54,740 nt of DNA, taken from Desulfotignum sp. Its GTDB lineage: Bacteria; Desulfobacterota; Desulfobacteria; Desulfobacterales; Desulfobacteraceae. The position numbers were made by a program, and so were the translations under genes. The stretch covers positions 1 through 54,740 of the forward strand of contig JAABSA010000024.1 in NCBI GenBank assembly GCA_011390635.1, read 5' to 3'. Below are positions 25,942 to 34,466 of the stretch, piece by piece. Position 1 is the stretch's first letter. Every line of letters starts with the position of its first letter. Below the pieces are notes generated by a model that made no database searches, was not told the DNA's origin, and was given only the letters and a program-made list of their open reading frames with translations.

Positions 25942-27054
25942 TTATTTATCCTCCTCGATGGATTCCCCAGAATCACTGCCCGCTTCGGGTTCTGGTTTCT
26001 GCTCCTGGTCAGCAGTTTCCTGTGCTTCTTTTTCGGCTTCTTCCAATGCCTTTTTAACCTCAAAATTAATAGCAGCTGTTTTTTCCCTTGTCATTTTTTC
26101 CCTGAGCGCATCCAGCTTATTCTGCGTTTCTTCCTGGCTCAAAGCGATGGTTTCGGCCACGGCTGCCGCCTTTTCCTCCTGGGCGATCCTGTCTTTGCGT
26201 TTTGAAATGGCATACATGCCGGTGAGCAGCACCGGCCAGAGACCTACAACAATCGGAACAGCGGACAAGGGACCCGCGGTCAGTTCCGGGGCAGAGGTGA
26301 TGCCGAGATCCTCTCTCATGCCCACCTCGGAAAAAGAGACTCCTGAAATGTACAGCCAGCTGGTACCCCCCATTTCGTGTTCACCATATACATGATCGGT
26401 ATACTGATCCGGATAGGCATAAATCCTTTTCCAGGCATACTTGAGCAGTTCATCGCGTTTACCGAACACCAGAGCATTCTTGGGACAGGCTTCCACACAG
26501 CCGGGCAGCTTGCCTTCCAGCAGTCTGGGGTAGCACATGGTGCATTTGGTCACCCGGGGGGTCAAGGCTTTATGGTACTCATAGGCAGGAACGTCAAACG
26601 GACAGGCTACCATGCAATACCGGCATCCTACACACAGGCTTTCATCATAAATTACGGCACCCTGCTTTGTTTTTGTAAACGCCTTGACAAAGCAGGCCGA
26701 TGCACAGGCCGGTTCCAGACAATGGTTGCACTGTTTTTTGGCAAACACGTAAGGTTCGTGTTGAAACCGGTTCACCACCGTAAAGACATCAGCATCTGTC
26801 CTGCGCCGGGTATCGAGCACAGACAGGTCATCAAACGGAACCCTGGGTTCTGGCAGATCGTTCACCGCATTGCAGGCGCTTTCACATTTTCTGCATCCAA
26901 TACATTTTGTAATATCATGAAGAACGCCGAAACTGTCTGGATAGCCTTTGAAATGTTTGTTGGAGGCCCCATAGGCTTTGCCCAGGGCACCAGTGGCATT
27001 TCCCAGCGCGGCAGCACCGATACAGCCTATAAACTTTCTTCGCGAAATAGCCAT
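25942..27054 (-). CDS. hmcB: HmcB, periplasmic ferredoxin-like subunit with four [4Fe-4S] sites
   Basis: 370 residues. The N-terminus [17 protein letters not shown] is a Tat-type signal (SRRKFIG). Four cysteine groups follow between about 50 and 210: [35 protein letters not shown] and CTMCYPR...CVEAC, the DmsB/HybA pattern. One membrane helix near 270-290 anchors it. The C-terminal 80 residues are a charged, Glu/Ala-rich coiled coil, longer than usual. It links the 16-heme HmcA to HmcC. It follows hmcA by 39 bp. Confidence 0.9.
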   Translation of the reverse strand: MAISRRKFIGCIGAAALGNATGALGKAYGASNKHFKGYPDSFGVLHDITKCIGCRKCESACNAVNDLPEPRVPFDDLSVLDTRRRTDADVFTVVNRFQHEPYVFAKKQCNHCLEPACASACFVKAFTKTKQGAVIYDESLCVGCRYCMVACPFDVPAYEYHKALTPRVTKCTMCYPRLLEGKLPGCVEACPKNALVFGKRDELLKYAWKRIYAYPDQYTDHVYGEHEMGGTSWLYISGVSFSEVGMREDLGITSAPELTAGPLSAVPIVVGLWPVLLTGMYAISKRKDRIAQEEKAAAVAETIALSQEETQNKLDALREKMTREKTAAINFEVKKALEEAEKEAQETADQEQKPEPEAGSDSGESIEEDK

Positions 27055-27093
27055 AATTTTTCCTCTGTTTGTATGGTATCCATCATACTTGTC

Positions 27094-28662
27094 TTATTTT
27101 TTTTCATGACATTTAATACAATCCGTTGCCAACACCGTCTGGATCTCCATTTTCTGATGACAGGTGATGCACTGCCCGTGGTAAGCGCTTTTCAGGTCGG
27201 GCTTATTGTTGGCGATGTCTGTGGTCTTTCCATGACAGGATGCACATTTGGGCGGGTCCAGAGATTTGGGGCTGTTGTGATGACACCCCAAGCACAAGGT
27301 CTGCTGATCCTGATGAAAAGCCCTGGCCAGATCACTGGTCTGGGCGCGGTTTGCAATGGCCAGAAACACTTTGCGATGGGGAAATTCACTGGGCTTGTAT
27401 TCATCTGCCAGTTCTGCGATGGTGACGATTTCAGGAATTTTGTCAACCGCAACTGCAGTGAATTCAGCAGGCCGGCCGGAAATGATCTGTCCGGCCATCA
27501 TTTTTCGCTGATCCGCATCTGTGATCACCTTGTTATCCGGTGCATTATGGCAAACGACACAAGCGTTTTCCCCGGGCTTTTTTCCGGGCATCATGTTATG
27601 GCAGCCGGCACAATCTGAAGATGCCGTCACACGGGTATGGCACCCGACACAGCTGCTGTCGGACTGAGTGGTATGCATGGCTTCTTCCAGGCGGACAAAC
27701 CCGCCTTTGACATTCCCTTTAGGTGTATGACACGCACTGCAGCTTTCAAGAGATTCATGGTGACAGACCTTGCAGCTGATGGCTGTTTCTTCATGGCCTT
27801 TATGATCAAACGCCACCGGCGTCATCAGATATCCGGGGGATTCCCCTTCAGATGCCAGTCCCGTCATGAAAACAGCATCCGGCTGATTTCTTTTAAGGCG
27901 GGAAATGTTTTCCACTACCTTTATTTTGGCCTGTTCCTGTTCATCATGGCAACCGTAACAGGTGACAGGACCGGCCGGCAGTTTTTTTTCAGCTGTCCTT
28001 ACATGGCAGCCCACACAGGCATCATGGGCTGCGGTCTGCATGGAACGGATACCATCTGTTTCTGTTTGTTTGTGACAATAGACACAGGCGGATTCCGCCC
28101 CTTTGGTATAAAATGTCTCTTTTGTCTTTTCGTTGTATTCATGATGGCAGGCGCTGCAATTATCTGTATCCGATTGCGCACGGGACGAAATATTTTCAGA
28201 TTTTTCATGGATGTAGTGCAGCGATTTATCAAAAACGAGTTTTTTCCATTCCGCATCTGCAGGCTCCGATGCTGCGCCATGGCAGCTTCTGCATTCTGCC
28301 GCCAAAGGTCCTGATGATTTTCCTGCAGATTTTTTTTCTTCATGACAGGACAGGCAGTTTTCATGGTACAGGTCCATTGAAGGTGCCTGATCTGTCCGTT
28401 GAAAGGCAAAGAAAAGGGTCTCATCATCTTTACGGATGTGGCACTGGTCGCATCTGCCGTCAACCGCCTGATTGTGAATGGCATGGGGAAAATCAACTGC
28501 CGGCATTTCGTTGCCAGAAATGTCAGCCGGAAGATCAATTGTGATCAGATCCGGCCCGTTTACCCTGCCGGTATCTTTTATTTTGGTCTGGGCCAAAAGA
28601 GGGAGCAGGCACAAGGCTATCGTCACAATCATTATCAGTTGAAATGATTTTACTTTTGACAT
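27094..28662 (-). CDS. hmcA: HmcA, 16-heme high-molecular-weight cytochrome c
   Basis: 522 residues with a Sec-type signal peptide (MSKVKSFQLIMIVTIALCLLPLLAQT). I count exactly 16 CxxCH heme motifs, from CDQCH near residue 70 to CIKCH at the C-terminus. The number and length match HmcA of Desulfovibrio, which receives electrons from the periplasmic hydrogenase/type I cytochrome c3 network and passes them to the membrane subunits. AGAGGATTTGACC sets the ATG at 28662, seven codons inside the longer frame. First gene of the hmc operon. Confidence 0.93.
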   Translation of the reverse strand: MSKVKSFQLIMIVTIALCLLPLLAQTKIKDTGRVNGPDLITIDLPADISGNEMPAVDFPHAIHNQAVDGRCDQCHIRKDDETLFFAFQRTDQAPSMDLYHENCLSCHEEKKSAGKSSGPLAAECRSCHGAASEPADAEWKKLVFDKSLHYIHEKSENISSRAQSDTDNCSACHHEYNEKTKETFYTKGAESACVYCHKQTETDGIRSMQTAAHDACVGCHVRTAEKKLPAGPVTCYGCHDEQEQAKIKVVENISRLKRNQPDAVFMTGLASEGESPGYLMTPVAFDHKGHEETAISCKVCHHESLESCSACHTPKGNVKGGFVRLEEAMHTTQSDSSCVGCHTRVTASSDCAGCHNMMPGKKPGENACVVCHNAPDNKVITDADQRKMMAGQIISGRPAEFTAVAVDKIPEIVTIAELADEYKPSEFPHRKVFLAIANRAQTSDLARAFHQDQQTLCLGCHHNSPKSLDPPKCASCHGKTTDIANNKPDLKSAYHGQCITCHQKMEIQTVLATDCIKCHEKK

Positions 28663-28728
28663 GGTCAAATCCTCTGATTGCATGGTTCTGGAACGGGTTT
28701 ATAAAACCAACTGTTTTTATCGGGATAT

Positions 28729-28757
28729 TCCCTACTATTTTTGTATGATTAAGTCAA
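28729..28757 (-). promoter_or_regulatory. Candidate promoter of the hmc operon, overlapped by a GGGA-N3-TCCC repeat
   Basis: On - a TTGACT -35 (28757-28752) is followed after 17 bp by TAGGGA (28734-28729), which keeps the TA of the -10. The inverted repeat GGGATATTCCC (28722-28732) overlaps this -10 and the likely start site. A regulator bound there, perhaps the Rrf2 protein encoded at the operon end, would block initiation. The link is inference. Confidence 0.4.
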
Positions 28758-28873
28758 TAAAAAAAGATATGCTTCTTTCTTTGAACTGAAAAAACGCACC
28801 CAATAATGCGGCCCAAAAAGGGTACACCGGCAGATAGGCCAAAGCATATCCGGTCTTACATTGCTACACGAAA

Positions 28874-29149
28874 TCAGGAGCCGGCAACTTCTGTTCCGGT
28901 TCCCAGGCTGTTCAAAACGGAGATTTTCCTGCCGGCCGGCAGTTGCTTGATCTGATATTCCAGTTTCAAAGCCGCTGATTTCCCCAGGTTTTCCCGGACC
29001 GCTGCCAGGGTCACCGGCCGCCGTGCCCGGGTATATCTGGAAGCTTTGCCCTGGTTGTGCTTCAACAAGCGGGTATCTATATCTGTGGTGACACCGCAGT
29101 ACAGGGATTTATCCGCGCATTCCAGCAGGTATACCGACCAGGCAGCCAT
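28874..29149 (-). CDS. GIY-YIG nuclease-domain protein (YhbQ-like)
   Basis: 91 residues starting MAAWSVYLLECADKSLYCGVTTDIDTRLLKHNQGKASRYTRARRPVTL. The pair 'VYLLEC...LYCGVT' is the GIY-YIG motif, and R/H and the KxLE helix (ALKLEYQIKQL) supply the other conserved residues of this UPF0213/YhbQ group. These small proteins have a predicted single-strand nuclease fold; cellular roles are poorly known. AAGGAAGGTG precedes the ATG at 29149. It stands alone between hcp and hmc. Confidence 0.85.
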   Translation of the reverse strand: MAAWSVYLLECADKSLYCGVTTDIDTRLLKHNQGKASRYTRARRPVTLAAVRENLGKSAALKLEYQIKQLPAGRKISVLNSLGTGTEVAGS

Positions 29150-29298
29150 ATTCACCTTCCTTGATTCATGACCGCCCGCGACTGCTTCATTTTCCCGATT
29201 GCTGCCATATCTTTCAAATGCCCCCTGGCCCTGACGGGCAGTCATATTGTTTGTCTATCCTGCATACCCGTCTGTATGGTATTTGTCAAGCGGTTCAC

Positions 29299-29328
29299 AA
29301 AAAACCCCCCGGCGGTTTCGCCGGGGGG
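29299..29328 (-). terminator. Intrinsic terminator of the hcp gene
   Basis: On - the stem CCCCCCGGCG/CGCCGGGGGG (10 bp, 4-nt loop AAAC) is followed by TTTTTT. It begins 47 bp after the hcp stop codon. Confidence 0.92.
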
Positions 29329-29374
29329 CTTGCTGTCAGACCTGAATATCCTGTATCTATCTATTCAAGGCAGG

Positions 29375-31135
29375 CTATCCCAGGATTTGTTTCAGGTCTT
29401 CCTCCGGGGTGCTGATGGGTTTGATGTTGTAGTTTTTCACCAGCACATCCAGGACATTGGGAGTGATGAAGGCCGGCAGGGAAGGCCCCAGGTGGATATC
29501 CTGGATACCTAAGTGCAGCAGGCTCAGCAGGATGGCCACGGCTTTTTGTTCATACCAGGACAGAATGAAGGACAGGGGCAGGCCATTGACATCCGTATCA
29601 AAGGCTTTGGTCAATGCCAGGGCGATGAGTACTGCGGAATGGGCGTCGTTGCACTGGCCCACATCCAGAAGCCTCGGGATGCCGTTGATGTCGCCCAGCT
29701 GTTTTTTGAAAAACTTGAATTTGCCGCAGGCCAGGGTCAGCACAATGCTGTTGTCCGGGGTTTTTTCCACAAATTCGGTGTAGTAGTTTCGGGATTTTTT
29801 TACCCCGTCACAGCCGCCCACCAGGAAGAAATGCCCGATGGAGCCGTCCTTGACACCGGCCACGATCTTGTCTGCCACCCCAAGGACCGCATCATGACCA
29901 AATCCCACCAAAACCTCCATGTCCGGTTTGTCTTCAGTGTATCCGGGCAGTTCCAGGGCCCGGTCGATCAACGGTTTGAGATTGTTCTTGTTCACATGAG
30001 CGACTCCTGGCCATCCCACGGTACCGGTGGTGAAGATGTTCTGCTTGTAGGTCTGTTTGGGCTTCTGGATGCAGTTGGTGGTCATGAGGATGGCACCGGG
30101 AAACTGTTCAAATTCGCTTCTCTGATTCTGCCAGGCCGTGCCGTAATGGCCGTAAAAATGGGGAAACCGCACCTTGAGTTTTGGATAACCGTGTGTGGGC
30201 AGCATCTCTCCATGGGTGTAGACATAAATGCCTTTGCCTTCACTGGCCTTGAGCACCGCCTCCAGATCAATGAGATCATGGCCGGACACCATGATTGCCT
30301 TGCCTTTTTTGGCACCCAGGGGCACCTTGGTGGGAACCGGGTGTCCATAGGCCAGGGTATTGCCGATATTGAGCAGTTCCATGGCCCGCAAATTTTTCTC
30401 ACCGCACTCCAGGACCAGACCCAGCAGCTGATCCATGCCTAAGGTTTTGTCTTCCAGAGCCGCCAGCGCCCGGTGGACAAATTCATAATTGCCTTCATCT
30501 TCCTGGTCAAACTCGGCCGCATGATCGGTATAGGCGGCCATTCCCTTGATGCCGAACAGCAGCATGTGCTGGAGAGACCGGATGTCCGGATCCACATCCG
30601 GATCTGACATCAGGCCGTAATTGCCGCCTTGCTTTACCATGCCCTCCAGGGTGGGTTTTAGTTTCAGGGTCAGGGCATCGCTGGTGGAGGTAATTTTTCC
30701 ACCGGCAGCATGTACGCGCTGGATCATCTTGTCCCGCAGGGAAACCGAATGATGCAGCAGGTCCTCCAGCCGGTATGGGTCGAATTCCACATTGGTGAGG
30801 GTGGCGAACATGGCCTCACAGGTAAACCGGTCGGTTGCATTGTCGGAAATATGGTTTTTTCTGCCGGCCACACAGGCAATAGCAAGCCCTTTAATGGAAT
30901 GTACCAGCAGGTCCTGGAGCGCAGCCACCTCCGGGGTCTTGCCGCACACACCCATGACTGTGCATCCCCTGCCCCCCATGGTCTGTTCACACTGGTAGCA
31001 GAACATTTTGGTTTTGTTTGCCGGTGCGGCAAACGCGGACGAGGTTCTCAAGAATGCGGGAAGCAGGGCGCTTCCGGTAACAGCCAGGGTGCTTTTCTTT
31101 AAAAAATGTCGGCGGGAAATCTCTTTCTTTTTCAT
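29375..31135 (-). CDS. hcp: Hybrid cluster protein (hydroxylamine reductase / NO reductase) with a Tat signal peptide
   Basis: 586 residues. Residues 1-36 form a Tat signal: S7-R8-R9-H10-F11-L12-K13, a hydrophobic stretch, then AFA/A cleavage near 36. The Hcp body starts at M44. C46, C49, C58 and C64 (C-x2-C-x8-C-x5-C) are the class I [4Fe-4S] ligands found in sulfate reducers. Hybrid-cluster ligands are visible as TNCIQ, GGCDG (persulfide Cys), LACGK, GQCND and the WYEQK Glu/Lys pair. Hcp is normally cytoplasmic and starts at MFCYQC, so export would be unusual. AAAAGGAGG precedes the ATG at 31135. A Crp/Fnr-type site and -10 lie upstream, a terminator downstream; it is a single-gene unit. 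Confidence 0.9.
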   Translation of the reverse strand: MKKKEISRRHFLKKSTLAVTGSALLPAFLRTSSAFAAPANKTKMFCYQCEQTMGGRGCTVMGVCGKTPEVAALQDLLVHSIKGLAIACVAGRKNHISDNATDRFTCEAMFATLTNVEFDPYRLEDLLHHSVSLRDKMIQRVHAAGGKITSTSDALTLKLKPTLEGMVKQGGNYGLMSDPDVDPDIRSLQHMLLFGIKGMAAYTDHAAEFDQEDEGNYEFVHRALAALEDKTLGMDQLLGLVLECGEKNLRAMELLNIGNTLAYGHPVPTKVPLGAKKGKAIMVSGHDLIDLEAVLKASEGKGIYVYTHGEMLPTHGYPKLKVRFPHFYGHYGTAWQNQRSEFEQFPGAILMTTNCIQKPKQTYKQNIFTTGTVGWPGVAHVNKNNLKPLIDRALELPGYTEDKPDMEVLVGFGHDAVLGVADKIVAGVKDGSIGHFFLVGGCDGVKKSRNYYTEFVEKTPDNSIVLTLACGKFKFFKKQLGDINGIPRLLDVGQCNDAHSAVLIALALTKAFDTDVNGLPLSFILSWYEQKAVAILLSLLHLGIQDIHLGPSLPAFITPNVLDVLVKNYNIKPISTPEEDLKQILG

Positions 31136-31208
31136 GGCATTCCTCCTTTTGGATGCAATTGCGGGCAACCGTTGCCGGATACCCGGGTGTTTTTTCAAAC
31201 CTGCACCC

Positions 31209-31250
31209 AGCATAAAGGAACCATCACACCCGATCCTTGACCTGAATCAA
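31209..31250 (-). promoter_or_regulatory. HcpR/FNR-type operator and class II promoter of hcp
   Basis: The site TTGACCTGAATCAA (31237-31250; on - TTGATTCAGGTCAA) fits TTGAC/T-N4-A/GTCAA, the type described for HcpR of sulfate reducers and close to FNR. On - a TATGCT -10 lies at 31214-31209. The distance from operator centre (31243.5) to -10 centre is 32 bp, exactly that of a class II activator site at -41.5. No -35 hexamer is needed. The start point would be near 31202, 67 nt before the ATG. Confidence 0.7.
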
Positions 31251-31349
31251 GAATTCAAAAAAAATCCCCTTTTTTACATTTATTTTGGAATAGACTCCGG
31301 AAAAATCAGAACATTTTTGGCGTCCATTCCAATGACAAACCGTTTTTGT

Positions 31350-32111
31350 CTACAGGATCAAACTGTGGGGGTCACACTTTTCCCGGAGCAGGGTCAGTTC
31401 GGTCTGTGTGGGAACAGCAATTTCCACGGCCCGGTCGGTCCGGATTTCGAACTCCATGTTGTCCAGGATCCGGTCCGGGGTAATCCCCGGAAAACAGCCT
31501 ATTAAAAACATCTGTCTGGTGTGTTCATCAAACCCCATCACCCCCATGTCTGTGATCACCTTGTCCGGACCGCCCGGGGGAAGACCCGCCTTTTCACGGC
31601 CTTCGGGTCCGTCCAGATAGCCGGGACTGGTGAGGTAGTCCAGTTTTTTCTTGAATTTTCGCTTTTCCATCTTCATAAAAATGATGCTGCGGGAGACGAA
31701 AGAGGCCACATCACAGGCCCCGCCGCTGCCGGAAAAACGCACGGCTGGTGCCTCATACTCTCCAATCACCGTAGAGTTTAGGTTGCCGTAGATATCGATC
31801 TGGGCCGCTCCCAGAATTCCTACGATCCTGGCCCCTGACATGGGGTTCTGCATGGTGCAGAAGGCTTCCATAAGACCGCCGTTGGCAGAGGTGTGGTACA
31901 TGATCCGGGGATCTGCCACTGCCAGGGGGATATCTTCCAGCTTTGAATCAATGGCGCCGGTCTCAAAAAAGATGACACTGTCCGGTGCATTGATATTTTT
32001 GGCTGCCATGGCCGCCAGCATGGAGATGCCGGTACCGCAGAAAACGATATCCCCGTTTTTGATCTCTCTGGCCGCACAGATGGTCATTAATTCCTTTAAT
32101 GTATAGTCCAT
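31350..32111 (-). CDS. CoA-transferase beta subunit (glutaconate CoA-transferase type)
   Basis: 253 residues of the family I CoA-transferase fold. The probable catalytic glutamate is E50 in VIFFETGAID, which forms the glutamyl-CoA thioester. The stretches RFSGSGGACDVASFV and ITDMGVMGFDE..M.L are typical of GctB/IpdB-like proteins. It is 12 bp downstream of the alpha subunit and ends the TRAP operon. The acid it activates is not evident from sequence; succinate, glutarate or a similar product of the neighbouring aminotransferase/oxidoreductase route is an inference. Confidence 0.88.
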   Translation of the reverse strand: MDYTLKELMTICAAREIKNGDIVFCGTGISMLAAMAAKNINAPDSVIFFETGAIDSKLEDIPLAVADPRIMYHTSANGGLMEAFCTMQNPMSGARIVGILGAAQIDIYGNLNSTVIGEYEAPAVRFSGSGGACDVASFVSRSIIFMKMEKRKFKKKLDYLTSPGYLDGPEGREKAGLPPGGPDKVITDMGVMGFDEHTRQMFLIGCFPGITPDRILDNMEFEIRTDRAVEIAVPTQTELTLLREKCDPHSLIL

Positions 32112-32123
32112 GGCTTTTTTCCC

Positions 32124-33101
32124 TTATTTTCTGTCCAGATGCTTTGCATATCCTCTGTTTTTGTCCGCCAGTATGGATTCCACGCGGCCTCTGCCCACCT
32201 TGTCCAGCAGGTGGGTATGGGTGGGGCAGTCAAAGATATACTCTGTCAGATACTGCTGATATGCATCATCGTTTTTTGCTGCCCGGGCATAGGCGTTCAT
32301 GTATGCGGCATCATAGTCATAATACCGGTAACAGGCCGTGGGGTAGGCCCCGAAAGGCACCTTTACCACGGCATCCGCGTGAATGAACGGGATCTGGTTT
32401 CTGTCCGGATCCGTTTTGAGATAATCATCATCCAGCAGTTCTTCGCAGGTGATGATCAATGTCTTTGCCGCCTTGGCCTGCTCCACATCGGCAAAGGTCA
32501 GTCCCTCAATGCGGCAGTTGCCACGGAAATCCGCCATCTGCACATGGATAATGGTCACATCCGGTATGATAGCCGGCACCAGCACCACTCTTTTGGTGTC
32601 ACACCACCCGTCAAAGGGGTTGTCCATCACCACCAGCTTCTGGTTGGGAATCCGGTCATGCTGTTCCCTGAATTCTTCAGGAAATCCCCATTTACTGATG
32701 ATGTCGGTTCCTAAAGAAGACCGGGTGGGCAGAAAGGCAATGCCCATGGCCCCGGCCAGAAACCTGAGGGTCATCTGGAAGTTGGAATAATCCTCCACCG
32801 TGATGGCCTGTTCCTGGACCGCTTTTTTGAACCGGATACAGGTGGACATGAACTTGCCGGTGCCGCCATAGGCGATCTCCAGACGGGAGACACACCCGCC
32901 CCCGATCAGTTCATCCACCCCCTGGCCGTTGGAATGGGCATACACATGCAGATCTCTTGTTTTCTGCCGGATGATTTCATACACCGCCGCCATGGGGTTG
33001 CGGTTGAGGGTAAACCCGCCGATGGACAGGTGGCACCCTTCTGTGACATATTTTTCAACGGCATCCTGCAGCCGCATCACCTTGCTGTCTTCTGGTTTCA
33101 T
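32124..33101 (-). CDS. CoA-transferase alpha subunit (glutaconate CoA-transferase type)
   Basis: 325 residues. The family fold is clear: GCHLSIGGFTLNRNPMAAVYEIIR, GGGCVSRLEIAYGG, RSSLGTDIIS, and VQMADFRGNCRIEG followed by AKTLIITCEEL. It has the length and G-x-GG-F glycine loop of GctA. Paired with the beta gene just downstream, it would form the (alpha-beta)n enzyme that moves CoA between acids. It starts 54 bp after the TRAP large permease, so uptake and activation are encoded together. Confidence 0.88.
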   Translation of the reverse strand: MKPEDSKVMRLQDAVEKYVTEGCHLSIGGFTLNRNPMAAVYEIIRQKTRDLHVYAHSNGQGVDELIGGGCVSRLEIAYGGTGKFMSTCIRFKKAVQEQAITVEDYSNFQMTLRFLAGAMGIAFLPTRSSLGTDIISKWGFPEEFREQHDRIPNQKLVVMDNPFDGWCDTKRVVLVPAIIPDVTIIHVQMADFRGNCRIEGLTFADVEQAKAAKTLIITCEELLDDDYLKTDPDRNQIPFIHADAVVKVPFGAYPTACYRYYDYDAAYMNAYARAAKNDDAYQQYLTEYIFDCPTHTHLLDKVGRGRVESILADKNRGYAKHLDRK

Positions 33102-33155
33102 AATCCAATCCTGGTTTCAAATCAAATAATTACGCTGTGAATCTCCCCATTCACA

Positions 33156-34466
33156 TCATCCCATCATGGAGGGCAGCCACAAACAGATCTGGGGGAAAAG
33201 CATGACAATGATCAGGCCTATGGCCTGGAGAAAAATAAAAGGCCCCACGGACCGGTAAATATCTCCCATGGTAATACCTTCGGGAACCACACCTTTCATG
33301 TAAAAAAGCACAAATCCGAACGGGGGGGTTAAATAGGCCATCTGCATGTTCAAAATAAACAGGATCCCGTACCAGAGGGGATCAAAGCCCAGACTGGTGA
33401 TGATGGGCACATAGATGGGGGTGGTGATCATGATAATGGGCAGATCATCCATGATCATACCCAGAAAAAAAAGACTGATCATCATGGCAATGAGGACGGT
33501 CCAGGGATTCAGGCCCACAGTTTCAATGATCTGGGTTAAAAAAGAAGGAAGGGCCAGAGAATTGATGACCGTAGAAAAAGCCAAAGCCCCGATAATAATC
33601 CACAACACCATACTGCCGAGCCGGGAGGTTCTGTACAAGGAAGAGGAAAAAACCTCCCAGGACAGCTTGCCGTGAAGGCCCACCACCCCGATGGCGGCCA
33701 GTGCCCCAACGGCGGATGCCTCTGTGGGAGTGGCCAGACCCATGAAAATCGTACCCATGATGGAAAAAATGAGCAGAAAAGGAAGGAACAGGCCTTTGAG
33801 GGCCAGAAATTTTTCCCCCCAGGTGGCGCGTTCCTCTTTGGGGATGGCTGGACAGATACCGGGCTGGGCAAAACTCCTGATGATGATGTAAGTGATATAC
33901 AACACGGCAAGGAGCAGGCCGGGAAGAATTCCTCCCAGAAACATTTTTCCAATGGAAACGCCGGTAACCGAGGAATAGACGATCATGGTCACACTGGGAG
34001 GAATGAGAAACCCTAAGGCCCCCCCGCTGGAAATACAGCCGATGGCGATCTCTTTTTTATAATTTCGACTGAGCATGGCCGGCAGGGCGATCAACCCCAT
34101 GGTCACGGTGGCGGCCCCCACGATTCCCACGATGGCGGCGATGACCACGCAGACCAGGACGGTGCCCACTGCCAGCCCACCGGGCATTGGCCCCAACCAT
34201 TTATAGATCAGCTCGAACATGTCATCGGCAATCCCGGACTTATCCAGGAGGCTGCCGATGAGAATAAATAAGGGAATCGCCATGAGCACCTCCCCGGACA
34301 TCTGGGCAAAGACCGCATGGGGCAGAATCTGAAGCTTGGCAGGACCAAGTACCATCACAATGAACGTCAGCCCCACAGTACCCAGGGCAAAGGCCACCGG
34401 GGTACCCAGAACAAAGAGAAACACCAGGGCCAGGAACATCAAAAGAACGATAATGACAGGGCTCAT
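33156..34466 (-). CDS. TRAP transporter large permease (DctM family)
   Basis: 436 residues, about 12-13 membrane helices. DctM markers are LGTPVAFALGTVGL, EVLMAIPLFILIGSLLDKSGIADDMFELI, GAATVTMGLIALPAMLSRNY, GALGFLIPPSVTMIVYSSVTGVSIGKMFLGGILPG and GMIMDDLPIIMITTPIY. It imports an organic acid using the Na+ or proton gradient, together with the small permease and binding protein. Its start overlaps the DctQ gene end by four bases. Confidence 0.93.
   Translation of the reverse strand: MSPVIIVLLMFLALVFLFVLGTPVAFALGTVGLTFIVMVLGPAKLQILPHAVFAQMSGEVLMAIPLFILIGSLLDKSGIADDMFELIYKWLGPMPGGLAVGTVLVCVVIAAIVGIVGAATVTMGLIALPAMLSRNYKKEIAIGCISSGGALGFLIPPSVTMIVYSSVTGVSIGKMFLGGILPGLLLAVLYITYIIIRSFAQPGICPAIPKEERATWGEKFLALKGLFLPFLLIFSIMGTIFMGLATPTEASAVGALAAIGVVGLHGKLSWEVFSSSLYRTSRLGSMVLWIIIGALAFSTVINSLALPSFLTQIIETVGLNPWTVLIAMMISLFFLGMIMDDLPIIMITTPIYVPIITSLGFDPLWYGILFILNMQMAYLTPPFGFVLFYMKGVVPEGITMGDIYRSVGPFIFLQAIGLIIVMLFPQICLWLPSMMG

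Noticed and set aside
26377-27618. 413-codon + strand frame across the hmcA/hmcB junction
   Set aside because: It spans two well-supported - strand genes with heme and Fe-S motifs, and the translation has no known domain.
29281-29340. Riboswitch or small RNA between GIY-YIG gene and hcp
   Set aside because: The only structure is a simple GC hairpin with a T-run on -, fully explained as the hcp terminator.
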